A program made the position numbers and the translations under genes. Of a stretch of DNA of 64,000 nt, positions 42,537 through 54,000 are shown piece after piece. The notes under the pieces are model-generated. The model was not told where the DNA came from and made no database searches. It worked only from the letters and a program-made list of their open reading frames with translations. Every line of letters starts with the position of its first letter. Positions within the stretch are counted from its first letter, which is position 1. This DNA comes from Bacteroidales bacterium (GTDB lineage Bacteria; Bacteroidota; Bacteroidia; Bacteroidales; UBA12170). The stretch is taken from the NCBI GenBank assembly GCA_021158405.1, contig JAGGUP010000029.1, positions 20,218-84,217 on the forward strand. The letters are read 5' to 3'.

Positions 42537-43577
42537 TTATTTATCTGATTTATAGTTGTTTAAAATTGCAATAAATCTTTTTGCGATTTCGATATGATTG
42601 TATTGTTTGGTGATTAATTCAGAAGCATTCTTCCCAATCTCAATAATTTTCGAACGATTCTCACTAAGCAAAAGGATTTGCTCGGCAATCTTCTCGGCAG
42701 AATTATCACATAAAATGATGTTTTCGTTATGCGTAAAAATTTCATTTATACCGGGTGTATCCTTAGAAATTATGCATTTACCCATAGAAGCATAATGAAA
42801 AACCTTATTCGGAACAACAGAATCTGCTTTTAACGAATCGCCAAAAATACCCAGACAAACATCAAATTTATTGAGCAGGCTGTTTAAATCATCATAATTT
42901 TTCCACCCCAACATAGTGATATTCTTAAGATTATACTTCTTAATCAAGTTGAGCGATTTCTTATAATCATAACCCGAACCGATAATATCAAAAACAATAG
43001 TTGTATTCTCTTTTAGTCGATTTGCTACTTCGATAATTTTCGGTATTCCCTGCAGAGGCACAAACGTTCCATAAAATCCAATGTGAAAGAGTTGATCACT
43101 TTTTGCTTTTTGTGCTAACTTATGAAATTGTGAAATATCCACTCCTATTGGCAAAACAGCTATTTTTTTAGCTCCGATTTTAAATTTATTTATAAAATAA
43201 CGCTTATGCTCCAGTGTATCTGCAATTAAAATATCGCATTTTGAAAAAGGGATTTTATCCAAAAAATACTTTATTGGAGCCTTCCAATAATGTTTGTAAT
43301 CAATTGCTTTGGTCAGGTATTTAGAAATGAGCGGATCAAAAACCACCGGTTTTGTACTTATTTTTTTTATAAACCTGACATCCCGATGCCTAAATGGTGG
43401 AATATATATAAAATCGACTTTATTTTGTAATTCAATAAAAGCTTGCTTATTGAAGGATTTACGATTTTTTATCGGAAAAAAAATCACTTCAACATCCTCA
43501 ATCTCATCTAAACCAGCTAGTAATACTCTAACCCGATTGTATTTAAAATCAGTTTTTCCGGTAAAAAGTATTTTCAT
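42537..43577 (-). CDS. glycosyltransferase (GT-B)
   Basis: HIGFYGTFVPLQGIPKIIEVA; VVPNKVFHYASMGKCIISKDTPGINEIF. Confidence 0.85.
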   Translation of the reverse strand: MKILFTGKTDFKYNRVRVLLAGLDEIEDVEVIFFPIKNRKSFNKQAFIELQNKVDFIYIPPFRHRDVRFIKKISTKPVVFDPLISKYLTKAIDYKHYWKAPIKYFLDKIPFSKCDILIADTLEHKRYFINKFKIGAKKIAVLPIGVDISQFHKLAQKAKSDQLFHIGFYGTFVPLQGIPKIIEVANRLKENTTIVFDIIGSGYDYKKSLNLIKKYNLKNITMLGWKNYDDLNSLLNKFDVCLGIFGDSLKADSVVPNKVFHYASMGKCIISKDTPGINEIFTHNENIILCDNSAEKIAEQILLLSENRSKIIEIGKNASELITKQYNHIEIAKRFIAILNNYKSDK

Positions 43578-43852
43578 TAATCAAATTTTGTGTTCAATGA
43601 TAAAATTACTGTTTGCAAAATTAATAGGCAACAAATTTAATAACAGTATTTTATATTCCTTTAGCCTTTTATAAAAGTGTGATTTTATCACATTAAAACC
43701 TCTGCAGCATAAAATAATACTACTGTTGCGAAATGATTCTCCAAATCTAATCATTCGACTAAAGTAAACTGTAATAATTAAAATTCAATCTATTTATTTA
43801 ATATTCTGAGAGCTTTGCAAAATGAAAGTTTTTGATTGGATAAAATCGCTTA

Positions 43853-43860
43853 AATTTGCT
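43853..43860 (+). promoter_or_regulatory. -7 box TAAATTTG
   Basis: TAnnTTTG consensus upstream of nadB. Confidence 0.4.
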
Positions 43861-43899
43861 AAAATAAAACTGTTTCAAAAATAAAGTTATATTTTAAAC

Positions 43900-45468
43900 A
43901 TGCGGAAAAATATTGATTTTTTAGTAGTAGGAAGTGGTATTGCAGGATTAAGTTATGCTTTAAAAGTTGCCGAAGAAGGAAAGGTATTAATTGTTACAAA
44001 GTCGGATGCCGATGATACTGCCACAAAATATGCCCAAGGTGGAATTGCTGCTGTGATGCATACTCCAGATACTTATAACAAGCATATTCAAGACACCATG
44101 ATCGCCGGTGATTATTTGTCAAATGAAAATATTGTTCGAATGACCATAACAGAATCAACCGAACGGGTAAAAGAATTGATTGAGTGGGGAACAAATTTTG
44201 ATAGAAATAAAGACGGAGAATACAATTTAGGTAAGGAAGGCGGACATTCAGAATATCGTGTTTTACATCATAAAGACAGTACTGGATTAGAAATTGAACG
44301 CGCGCTACTTGATAAAGCAGACAAACATCCAAATATCGAAATTTGGCAAAATCATTTTACGATCGACTTGATTACTCCACACCATTTAGGAGAAGAAATA
44401 AAACTGTTCAGTACAAATATTAAATGTTTTGGAGCCTATGTTTTAGAACCAAAAACCGGAATTATTCACACTATTTTAGCCAAGACCACCATGTTAGCAA
44501 CCGGAGGAATTGGGAATCTTTATCTTTCAACCACCAACCCCAAGATAGCTACAGGGGATGGCATTGCAATGGTTTATCGTGCAAAAGGGGTCCTCGAAAA
44601 TATGGAATTTATTCAGTTTCATCCAACATCATTATATAATCCTGGTGAAAAACCTGCCTTTTTAATATCAGAAGCTCTTAGAGGTTTTGGAGGAATCTTG
44701 AAAAACCATTCCGGCAATACCTTTATGGACAAATATGACGAGCGAGGTTCTTTGGCTCCTCGCGATATTGTTGCTCGAGCTATTGATAATGAATTAAAGA
44801 ACAGTGGCGAGGAATGTGTTTACTTAGATTGCAGGCACTTAAATGCAAACAGTCTAATTCTTAATTTTCCAAAAATATATGCCAAATGTTTAAGTACAGG
44901 AATTGATCTTACCAAAGAAATGATTCCTGTTGTTCCAAGTGCTCATTACTCTTGTGGCGGAATAAAAGTGGATGAATGTGGGCGAACTTCAATACAAAAT
45001 TTATATGCTTCCGGCGAATGTTCTTCAACAGGATTACATGGTGCCAATCGATTAGCTTCCAATTCTTTACTTGAATCCATAGTATTCTCTCACAGAGCCA
45101 GTATCGATACCTTAAAAAAACACAAAACACTCCATTACCAATCGAATATTCCGGATTGGAATGCAGAAGGAGTGGTTTTAAATGAAGAAATGATTTTAAT
45201 TACACAGTCGACAAAGGAATTACAAAGTATTATGAGTAATTATGTTGGCATAGTCCGTTCAAATTTGCGTTTAAATCGAGCGCTCGACAGGTTAAATATA
45301 ATTTATAACGAAACCGAAAACCTATATGATATATCAATAATTTCAGTTGAAATTTGTGAATTGCGTAATCTTATTAATGTTGCTGATCTCGTTTTAAAAA
45401 TGGCTTTACAAAGAAAAGAAAGCCGCGGGCTGCATTATTCTATCGACTATCCACCGTTCAAGAAATGA
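43900..45468 (+). CDS. nadB: L-aspartate oxidase
   Basis: FAD motif VVGSGIAGLSYALKVAEEGKVLIVTK; HYSCGGIKVDECGRTSIQNLYASGECSSTGLHGANRLASNSLLES. Confidence 0.93.
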   Translation: MRKNIDFLVVGSGIAGLSYALKVAEEGKVLIVTKSDADDTATKYAQGGIAAVMHTPDTYNKHIQDTMIAGDYLSNENIVRMTITESTERVKELIEWGTNFDRNKDGEYNLGKEGGHSEYRVLHHKDSTGLEIERALLDKADKHPNIEIWQNHFTIDLITPHHLGEEIKLFSTNIKCFGAYVLEPKTGIIHTILAKTTMLATGGIGNLYLSTTNPKIATGDGIAMVYRAKGVLENMEFIQFHPTSLYNPGEKPAFLISEALRGFGGILKNHSGNTFMDKYDERGSLAPRDIVARAIDNELKNSGEECVYLDCRHLNANSLILNFPKIYAKCLSTGIDLTKEMIPVVPSAHYSCGGIKVDECGRTSIQNLYASGECSSTGLHGANRLASNSLLESIVFSHRASIDTLKKHKTLHYQSNIPDWNAEGVVLNEEMILITQSTKELQSIMSNYVGIVRSNLRLNRALDRLNIIYNETENLYDISIISVEICELRNLINVADLVLKMALQRKESRGLHYSIDYPPFKK

Positions 45469-45713
45469 AACCTTTGCAAAACTCATTTTTTGACCCAACT
45501 CTTCGTTACAATCTTCTTCAAAACCCTCATTTACGGAAGTAAACTGCAGTTTTTTATCTGCTTTTGTCTCAATTTGAATCAAAATCTTTCGTCCTGCAAT
45601 GGTTTCAAAATAATTTTCGATTACAAAAAGCAAATTAAAGATTTCCAAATCAATCTATATCAACTAAAGCTGAAAGTAATCTACAGGAAATAACCTAGCT
45701 AAATAAATAGAAA

Positions 45714-47534
45714 TTAATACATCTGAAGTTTATGTAGTTTTTTATAGACGCCACCTTTAATGCTGACCAATTCATCGTGCGTTCCTTGTTCTACAATTTG
45801 TCCGTTATCGAGAACAACTATAAGATCGGAATGCTTAACAGTAGAAAGACGGTGAGCAATAACAATGGAAGTACGGTTCTTCATTAGTTTTATGATTGCC
45901 TCCTGAACCAATTTCTCTGATTCGGTATCGAGTGCCGAAGTGGCTTCGTCAAGAATCAGGATTGGTGGATTTTTTAACACGGCTCGTGCAATACTTAAAC
46001 GTTGACGTTGTCCTCCCGAAAGTTTACCTCCGCCTTCGCCAATATTTGTTTGATATCCACCGGGCGTTTCCATAATAAAATCATGCGCATTTGCTACTTT
46101 AGCAGCAGTGATAACATCCTCAGATTTAGCATCATCCATGCCAAACGCAATATTATTAAAGAACGTATCATTGAACAAAATAGACTGCTGACTTACAATT
46201 CCCATCAATCGTCGTAATGAATTTATTTTTAAGTCTTTGATATTAATGCCGTCTATCATAAGCTCCCCTTCCATTACATCAATAAATCTTGGAAGCAAAT
46301 CAACAAAAGTAGATTTTCCAGAGCCTGAACGTCCTACCATGGCTATAGTTTTTCCTTTTTCAATATTTAGGCTGACATTTTTCAAAACTTTATCTTTATC
46401 ATATCGAAAAGATACATTTTTATAAGCTATCGAGTGATCGAAATTATCTTTTGAAACGGCATTCTCTTTTTCAAAAATTTTAATCTTTGCCTCCAAAATC
46501 TGATCTACTCTGTCGGCGGAAGCCAAACCTTTTAGTATATTAAAATAGGCCGTTGTGATCGATTTCGCAGGATTAATAATTTGAGAAAAAATTGCTAAGT
46601 AAGCAATTAATCCTGAAGAAGTTATATTTCCAGTTCCTTCAAGAGCCATTTTTCCGCCATACCATAAAACAATTACAAGAACCGTAACTCCTAGAAACTC
46701 ACTTAAAGGACTGGCCATCTGCTGCCTACGGAAAACCCTCAAGAGCAAGCGTGTATATTTTTGATTTGTACTTTCAAATTGCTGCTTCATCTTCTTCTCA
46801 GCATTGAAAGCCTTAATAATTCTCAATCCGGCCAATGCTTCCTCCACATTGGATATAATCAAGCCTAACATTGCCTGTCCTTTTAAAGACGTCGATCTAA
46901 GCGTTTTCCCAATCCTTCCAATAAGGAGTCCACTTAAAGGCAACAATACAATAACAAAAAAAGTAAGGTTAGTACTGATGGAGAAAAGCGCAAATAAATA
47001 AACAACGATTAAAATAGGATCGCGCAAAAGCATTTCAATGGATCGAATGATTGAAACTTCAATTTCCTGAACATCTTGTGACATGCGGCTGATAATATCT
47101 CCTTTTCGTTCTTCGGAAAAAAATCCAAGTGGAAGAGCTAGAATTTTATAATACAAATTATTTCTGATATCTCTAACAACACCTGCACGAATGGGCAACA
47201 TAAAATATTTGGTGGAATAATCGAAAACATTCTTAAAAAGAGTGGCGAAAATCACCAATACACTAACAAACATGAGGGCATTTAGCTTTCCTTGCTCCAC
47301 AATAATATTACTCATATAATAATTAAAATTGTGCAAAAAAGAGTTCAAGTTCAGGTCCCAGGCTACAGCTTCTGTAACAAGTTCAGTCTGATCGAAAAGT
47401 AGATTAAGAAATGGGGCTATAAGTGCCAATGTAGATACGGAAAAAATAGCCGTAAGCATCATAAACACAACACTAACCACCAAATTCCATTTGTAAGGAA
47501 TTACATATTTAAATAATCTGAATAATTTCTTCAT
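45714..47534 (-). CDS. ABC transporter, fused permease and ATP-binding (MsbA-like)
   Basis: TM domain; Walker A GRSGSGKS; LSGGQRQRLSIARA; ILDEATSALDTESE. Confidence 0.93.
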   Translation of the reverse strand: MKKLFRLFKYVIPYKWNLVVSVVFMMLTAIFSVSTLALIAPFLNLLFDQTELVTEAVAWDLNLNSFLHNFNYYMSNIIVEQGKLNALMFVSVLVIFATLFKNVFDYSTKYFMLPIRAGVVRDIRNNLYYKILALPLGFFSEERKGDIISRMSQDVQEIEVSIIRSIEMLLRDPILIVVYLFALFSISTNLTFFVIVLLPLSGLLIGRIGKTLRSTSLKGQAMLGLIISNVEEALAGLRIIKAFNAEKKMKQQFESTNQKYTRLLLRVFRRQQMASPLSEFLGVTVLVIVLWYGGKMALEGTGNITSSGLIAYLAIFSQIINPAKSITTAYFNILKGLASADRVDQILEAKIKIFEKENAVSKDNFDHSIAYKNVSFRYDKDKVLKNVSLNIEKGKTIAMVGRSGSGKSTFVDLLPRFIDVMEGELMIDGINIKDLKINSLRRLMGIVSQQSILFNDTFFNNIAFGMDDAKSEDVITAAKVANAHDFIMETPGGYQTNIGEGGGKLSGGQRQRLSIARAVLKNPPILILDEATSALDTESEKLVQEAIIKLMKNRTSIVIAHRLSTVKHSDLIVVLDNGQIVEQGTHDELVSIKGGVYKKLHKLQMY

Positions 47535-47572
47535 TAAATTAATTTCTTTAACTAAGAATGAAAACCTTGAGC

Positions 47573-48925
47573 TTATAAGCTTAAAATGCCGATATAATTA
47601 GAAGGAGTAATCGCTTTCAATTCCATTTTAACTGAATCAGTAACATTTAAATTATCAATAAATACATGAATTGATTCTTTATTCATCTTGACATTTGTCC
47701 GCGTTAGCGATTTTAAAGCTTCATAAGGATTTGGGTATTTTTCCCTACGTAAAATAGTTTGTATACCTTCTGCTACTACGGCCCAATTTTTTTCTAAATC
47801 ATCTGCCAATTTAGCCTCGTTCAAAATCAATTTTCCTAAACCTTTTCGAAGAGATTTATAGGCTAATAAGCTGTGTGCCAATGGAACTCCAAGATTTCTG
47901 GTAACCGTTGAATCTGTTAAATCGCGTTGCAAACGAGAAATAGGAAGCTTTGCTGATAAATGTTCAAAAATAGCATTTGCCAAACCCAGATTTCCTTCTG
48001 AATTTTCAAAATCAATTGGATTTACTTTATGCGGCATGGCCGATGAGCCCACTTCCCCCTTTTTAATTTTCTGCTTGAAATACTCCATAGAGACATACGT
48101 CCAAACATCCCTATTTAAATCGATCAAAATAGTATTTATACGTTTCAAATTATCAAAAAAAGCGGCCATATAATCGTAATGCTCAATCTGAGTGGTTGTT
48201 TGAAGACGGTACAATCCGAGTTTTTCTTTTACAAAACGATTACCAAAATTAACCCAATCTATTGAAGGAAAAGCTACTGCATGGGCATTAAAATTTCCTG
48301 TTGCTCCTCCAAATTTAGCAGCAAAAGGAATACGATCAATCATTTTTAACTGGGCTTCTAAACGCTCCACAAAAACATAAAGTTCTTTTCCTAAGCGAGT
48401 TGGCGATGCTGGTTGCCCATGAGTGCGTGCTAACATAGGGATTTTCTTCCATGATTTTGCGCGCTGCTTTAATTCATAAACAACTAACTTTATCTCTGGC
48501 AAAATTACATTGCTAAACCCTTCTTTCAATGAAAGAGGCGTGGCGGTATTGTTAATATCCTGAGAGGTAAGCCCAAAATGGATAAACTCTTTATAATCAG
48601 ACAATCCTAAACCATCGAATCGCCTTTTAATAAAATACTCAACTGCTTTTACATCGTGATTAGTTGTGCTTTCTATCTCTTTTATTTTCTCCGCATCTTT
48701 TTCAGAAAATTGCAAATAAATTTGTCTTAATTGTTCGAACTGTGCTTTGGTAATATCTTGTAATTGAGGTAGCGGATACTCACATAAAGCAATAAAATAT
48801 TCTATTTCTACCCTAACCCTATAACGTATCAAGCCTTTTTCAGAAAAATAGGTGCTTAAATTCTCATTTTGAGAACGGTAGCGCCCATCGATAGGGCTAA
48901 TAGCATTTAAAGAAGATAAAATCAT
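47573..48925 (-). CDS. purB: adenylosuccinate lyase
   Basis: LNAISPIDGRY, TSQDINNTATPL, GSSAMPHKVNPIDFENSEGN. Confidence 0.95.
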   Translation of the reverse strand: MILSSLNAISPIDGRYRSQNENLSTYFSEKGLIRYRVRVEIEYFIALCEYPLPQLQDITKAQFEQLRQIYLQFSEKDAEKIKEIESTTNHDVKAVEYFIKRRFDGLGLSDYKEFIHFGLTSQDINNTATPLSLKEGFSNVILPEIKLVVYELKQRAKSWKKIPMLARTHGQPASPTRLGKELYVFVERLEAQLKMIDRIPFAAKFGGATGNFNAHAVAFPSIDWVNFGNRFVKEKLGLYRLQTTTQIEHYDYMAAFFDNLKRINTILIDLNRDVWTYVSMEYFKQKIKKGEVGSSAMPHKVNPIDFENSEGNLGLANAIFEHLSAKLPISRLQRDLTDSTVTRNLGVPLAHSLLAYKSLRKGLGKLILNEAKLADDLEKNWAVVAEGIQTILRREKYPNPYEALKSLTRTNVKMNKESIHVFIDNLNVTDSVKMELKAITPSNYIGILSL

Positions 48926-49062
48926 GTCTTACAATTTGTGGCAAAATTACAAAAGATTGCAAGATAAATACCTCTCTAAAAAAGATAAAACAAAAATTTG
49001 CGTATCCATTTATGAAATAAATATATTAAAATTCATATTTTTGACGAATAAAAAAAATAAAT

Positions 49063-50715
49063 ATGATTAAAGAAAACCTTCTCGAATATTTTGAGAAAAG
49101 TATAAACCTCAATTGGGATAAAAAAGCACTATCCGATTATAATGGTAAAACTTTTTTGTATAAAGATGTAGCAGAAAAAATAGCTATTTATCATATTTTA
49201 TTCGAAAAAGCAGGGATCAAAAAAGGCGATAAAATAGCATTAATCGGGAAAAACTCAACATCTTGGGCTTTAAACTTTATTGCAGTTATCGGTTATGGAG
49301 CTATTGCTGTTCCTATCCTACCCGATTTTACACCTAAAGATTTATACAATATTGTAGAACATTCTGATTCGAAACTGTTGTTTATCTCTGACTTTATTTG
49401 GCCCAAAGTAGATGCTAAAGGATTTAAAAGCATACAAGCCATTTTTTCGCTGGAATCATTAAAACTTCTAGCCAAAAATACAGGCAATCATCAACAAATT
49501 CTTGATGAATTAGAAAATGATTTTAAGTCTAAATATCCAAATGGATTGAAAGAAAACGATTTTCAGTTGGCTAAAGTAAGTAACGATAAGCTGGCAGAAA
49601 TAAGTTATACATCCGGAACTACTGGATTTTCGAAAGGCGTAATGCTTAATCATAACACATTGGCCGCAAATATTCGATATGCCAGAAATAATATGCCTTT
49701 AAAAGCCGGTGATAATATTCTATCGTTCTTACCCTTAGGACATTCTTATGGTTTGGCTTTTGAATTACTTTTCCCTTTTTCTAAAGGATGCCATATCACA
49801 TTTCTAACAAAAACACCTGCGCCAAATGTAATAATGAATGCCTTTAGTGAAATAAAACCGGATTTGATTCTATCAGTACCTTTAATTATTGAAAAGATAT
49901 TTAAAAACAACGTGGTTCCGCAAATTAGCAAGCCGCTAATGAAAATACTTTTAAAGATTCCCGGATTAAACAATTTGATTTACAAAAAAATATTAGCTGC
50001 TCTAACTGAGACATTTGGAGGAAAATTTAAAGAATTGGTCATCGGAGGAGCTCCCTTTTGCCCAAGAGCAGAAGCTTTTTTCAAGAAAATAGGCTTTCCA
50101 TTTGCAATAGGATATGGTACAACTGAGTGTGGGCCTTTGGTTTCTTATGCTTCTTGGACTGATTTCAGAGCAGGCTCTTGTGGTAAACCAATTGATACTA
50201 TAGAGGTTAAAATCGATTCTGCAGATCCAATAAACATTATTGGAGAGATTTTGATTAAGGGTGAAAATGTAATGAATGGCTATTATAAAAATGAAGAAGC
50301 AACTAAAAACAGCTTTACTGAAGATGGGTGGTTAAAATCAGGCGATCTAGGTCAGCTTGATAAAGACGGATATATTTACATTAAAGGTCGCAATAAAAAT
50401 ATGCTTTTAGGACCTTCGGGACAAAATATTTATCCTGAAGAGATTGAAAGCAAGCTAGCAGATTTGCCATATGTTATGGAATCCTTAGTGATTATGAGAA
50501 ACCAGAAGCTTACGGCTCTTATTTATCCTAATCTAGAAAAAGCAAAACTGGATAAGGTAAGTGCGGAAGCTTTAGAGAAAATAATTAAAGGACACCGAAA
50601 AGAGGTGAATAAACATTCGCCAACATTCTTGCATATTGCAGAGATTGAAGTGCGTGAAAAAGAATTTGAGAAAACACCTAAACAGAGTATCAAAAGGTAT
50701 TTATACCAAGAATAG
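49063..50715 (+). CDS. AMP-binding long-chain acyl-CoA synthetase
   Basis: ISYTSGTTGFSKGVMLNH; GYGTTECGPLVSY; SGDLGQLDKDGYIYIKGR. Confidence 0.92.
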   Translation: MIKENLLEYFEKSINLNWDKKALSDYNGKTFLYKDVAEKIAIYHILFEKAGIKKGDKIALIGKNSTSWALNFIAVIGYGAIAVPILPDFTPKDLYNIVEHSDSKLLFISDFIWPKVDAKGFKSIQAIFSLESLKLLAKNTGNHQQILDELENDFKSKYPNGLKENDFQLAKVSNDKLAEISYTSGTTGFSKGVMLNHNTLAANIRYARNNMPLKAGDNILSFLPLGHSYGLAFELLFPFSKGCHITFLTKTPAPNVIMNAFSEIKPDLILSVPLIIEKIFKNNVVPQISKPLMKILLKIPGLNNLIYKKILAALTETFGGKFKELVIGGAPFCPRAEAFFKKIGFPFAIGYGTTECGPLVSYASWTDFRAGSCGKPIDTIEVKIDSADPINIIGEILIKGENVMNGYYKNEEATKNSFTEDGWLKSGDLGQLDKDGYIYIKGRNKNMLLGPSGQNIYPEEIESKLADLPYVMESLVIMRNQKLTALIYPNLEKAKLDKVSAEALEKIIKGHRKEVNKHSPTFLHIAEIEVREKEFEKTPKQSIKRYLYQE

Positions 50716-50733
50716 ACTTTGAAAATTTAGAAT

Positions 50734-50771
50734 AAAAAAAAGCTGCTTCAATAAACAAAGCAGCTTTTTTT
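50734..50771. terminator. bidirectional terminator AAAAAAAGCTGCTT...AAGCAGCTTTTTTT
   Basis: Perfect hairpin between convergent genes. Confidence 0.85.
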
Positions 50772-50772
50772 A

Positions 50773-51087
50773 TTAGGCTTGAGCAGTCGGCGCGCCCATC
50801 GTAAAAGGAATTCCGCCATCGCCTTTCGACTCTTTAATAGGGCCATTCATAGCTTCAAACTTTTTAATGTTTTCAGCCAAAGCCTTATAGAGCCTTTTCG
50901 CATGTTCAGGTGTTAAAATAATTCGGGATTTTACCTTTGCTTTCGGTACTCCAGGCATCATTTTAACAAAATCAATAACGAATTCGGCATGTGAATGCGT
51001 AATGATTGCCAAGTTGGAATAAATTCCTTCCGCAATTTCATCACTAAGTTCAATATTAACTTTATTCTCTTTTAATGGATCTGCCAT
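50773..51087 (-). CDS. DUF3467-family protein
   Basis: NKVNIELSDEIAEGIYSNLAIITHSHAEFVIDFVKMMPGVPKAKVKSRIILTPEHAKRLYKAL. Confidence 0.88.
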   Translation of the reverse strand: MADPLKENKVNIELSDEIAEGIYSNLAIITHSHAEFVIDFVKMMPGVPKAKVKSRIILTPEHAKRLYKALAENIKKFEAMNGPIKESKGDGGIPFTMGAPTAQA

Positions 51088-51098
51088 GTTCTCAATAT

Positions 51099-54000
51099 TT
51101 AAATTTGCTCTGTAAGTTCTTCACGAGAATCAATCAAAGACTGATATTCTTCTTTTGATCCAACAATTAAGTTTTCGTATTCGCGTAAACCCGTTCCTGC
51201 AGGAATTAAGTGACCTACAATTACATTTTCTTTCAATCCTTTTAACGAATCACGTTTAGCATTGATAGCTGCATTTGTTAATACTTTCGTTGTTTCCTGA
51301 AAAGAAGCAGCAGAAATAAAGCTCTTCGTTTGTAGAGATGCTCTAGTAATTCCCTGTAAAATCTGACGACCTGTAGCAGGCTGAGCTTCACGCGCAACAA
51401 TGAGTGCTTTATCTTTACGTTTCAATACCGAATTTTCATCACGAAGTTTACGAGCTGTAATCATTTGACCAGAAACATAATTTTCAGAATCACCTGGTTC
51501 TTCAACTACTTTCTGTCCAAAAACACCATCGTTTTCTTCTAAGAAATCCACCCGATTAATCAACTCATTTTCTAAGAATTTAGTGTCTCCCGGATCATCA
51601 ATCTCTACTTTACGCATCATTTGACGAACGATAGTTTCAAAATGCTTATCATTGATTTTTACACCTTGTAAGCGATAAACTTCCTGAACTTCATTAACAA
51701 TATATTCCTGAACTTTCATAGGACCTTTAATAGCCAAGATATCTGCTGGAGTCATAGCTCCGTCTGATAATCTTGTTCCTGCTTTTACAAAGTCGTTTTC
51801 CTGAGCCAAGATTTGCTTAGAAGTAGAAATCAGGTATTTTTTCTCTTCACCTGTTTTCGAAGTAATAATTACTTCACGGTTACCTCTTTTCAATTTCTTA
51901 CCAAATGAAACAACACCGTCAATCTCTGCCACTTTTGCAGGATCGGAAGGATTACGTGCTTCAAACAATTCTGTTACTCTTGGAAGACCACCCGTGATAT
52001 CCCCAGCATGTCCCGTAGCACGTGGAATTTTAACAAGAATATCACCTGCTTTAATGTTTTTCTTATCGTCAACAATAATGTGAGCACCCACAGGAATATC
52101 GTAACTCTTCACTATTTCACCCTTTGAATTCAAAATATGAATGATCGGATTCATTGATTTAGAACGATTCTCGATGATTACTTTATCATGATATCCTGTT
52201 TGTTCATCTGATTCCACACGGTAAGTAACACCTTGCTCGATATTATCAAATGAAACTTTACCTTTCACCTCAGAAAGAACAACGGCATTATAAGGATCCC
52301 AATCACAAATAATATCTTCCGCTGAAACTACATCTCCATTTTTAAAATACAGATTTGCTCCATAAGGAATATTAGCAGACGACAATGCAATTCCGGATCC
52401 TTCATCAACAACCTTCATTTCAGCAGAACGTCCAATAACAATTTGATATTTTTTACCTTCTTTATCTTCGTAATCAACAGTACGAAGTTCTTCAATATTT
52501 AATTTTCCTACATATTTAGCTTCAATACGTGAAGATATTGCAATATTTGAAGCGGTACCCCCGACGTGGAAAGTACGTAATGTTAACTGAGTACCAGGCT
52601 CTCCAATAGATTGAGCCGCAATAACACCTACAGCTTCCCCTTTTTGAACCATTCGGCCAGAAGCCAAATTTCTACCATAACACTTAGCACAAACACCTTT
52701 CTTGCTTTCACATGTCAATACAGATCTAATTTCAACTGCTTCAATTGGAGAATCCTCAATTAATTGAGCTAACTCCTCATTAATTTCTTGTCCGCTACCT
52801 ATAATTAATTCCTTTGTACGTGGATGATAAATATCGTGTAAAGAAACACGACCCAAAATACGATCGAATAGAGATTCAACCACTTCTTCATTTTTCTTTA
52901 AAGCTGTAGCTGTTAAACCACGAAGTGTACCGCAATCTTCTTCCGAAATAATAACATCCTGAGCAACATCCACCAAACGACGAGTTAAATAACCGGCATC
53001 GGCAGTTTTAAGAGCTGTATCGGCCAAACCTTTACGAGCACCGTGTGTTGAAATAAAGTATTCAAGAACGGAAAGACCTTCTTTAAAGTTAGAAAGAATT
53101 GGATTCTCGATAATTTCACCTCCAGAAGCACCTGATTTTTGTGGCTTCGCCATCAAACCTCGCATACCTGATAACTGCCGAATCTGTTCTTTCGATCCAC
53201 GAGCTCCAGAATCAAGCATCATATAAACGGGGTTAAACCCTTGTCTATCGGTGGAAATCTCATTCATCAAAGTATGAGTAAGATGCGAGTTGGTATGTGT
53301 CCAAATATCAATAATCTGATTGTAACGCTCTGTATTGGTAATGAATCCCATGTTGTAGTTATTCACTACTTCATCTACTTCTATATTTGCCTCTTCTATT
53401 AAAGTTTTTTTAGCTTCAGGAATAACAACATCACCCAAGTTAAAAGATAAACCTCCCGTGAAAGCCATATTAAATCCCATAGATTTAATATCATCAAGGA
53501 AAGCCGCTGTTTTAGCAGTCCCAACCACTTTTAATACGTCGCTGATAATATCTCTTAAAGAACGTTTTGTCAACAATTCGTTTACATATTTATATCCTTC
53601 AGGAACAACCTGATTAAATAATACACGACCAACTGTTGTTTCAACAGTATGATTTACAGCTTCACCATCAACCATATCATCTACTTTAACATAGATAACG
53701 GCATGTAAGTCAACTGCTTTTTCATTGTAGGCAATGATAACTTCCTCTGGACCATAAAATTTAAATCCCTCACCTTTAGTAGGATGAGATTCAATACTTT
53801 TACGTGCTTTGGTCATGTAATACAGACCTAAAACCATATCCTGAGAAGGAACTGTAATTGGCGCTCCATTAGCTGGATTTAAGATATTGTGAGAAGCCAG
53901 CATTAACATTTGGGCTTCAAGCACAGCCGCATTTCCTAATGGTACGTGAACAGCCATCTGGTCACCGTCAAAGTCGGCGTTAAATCCAGTACAAGCTAAA

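Noticed and set aside
43678-43692. TGTGATTTTATCACA palindrome upstream of nadB as a CRP/FNR-like site
   Set aside because: Half-site spacing is 5 nt rather than the 6 nt of the CRP consensus, and no other evidence supports it in this phylum.
45406-45693. Two overlapping ORFs (80 aa minus, 67 aa plus) after nadB
   Set aside because: Overlap each other and nadB; no family motif; treated as non-coding or decayed sequence.
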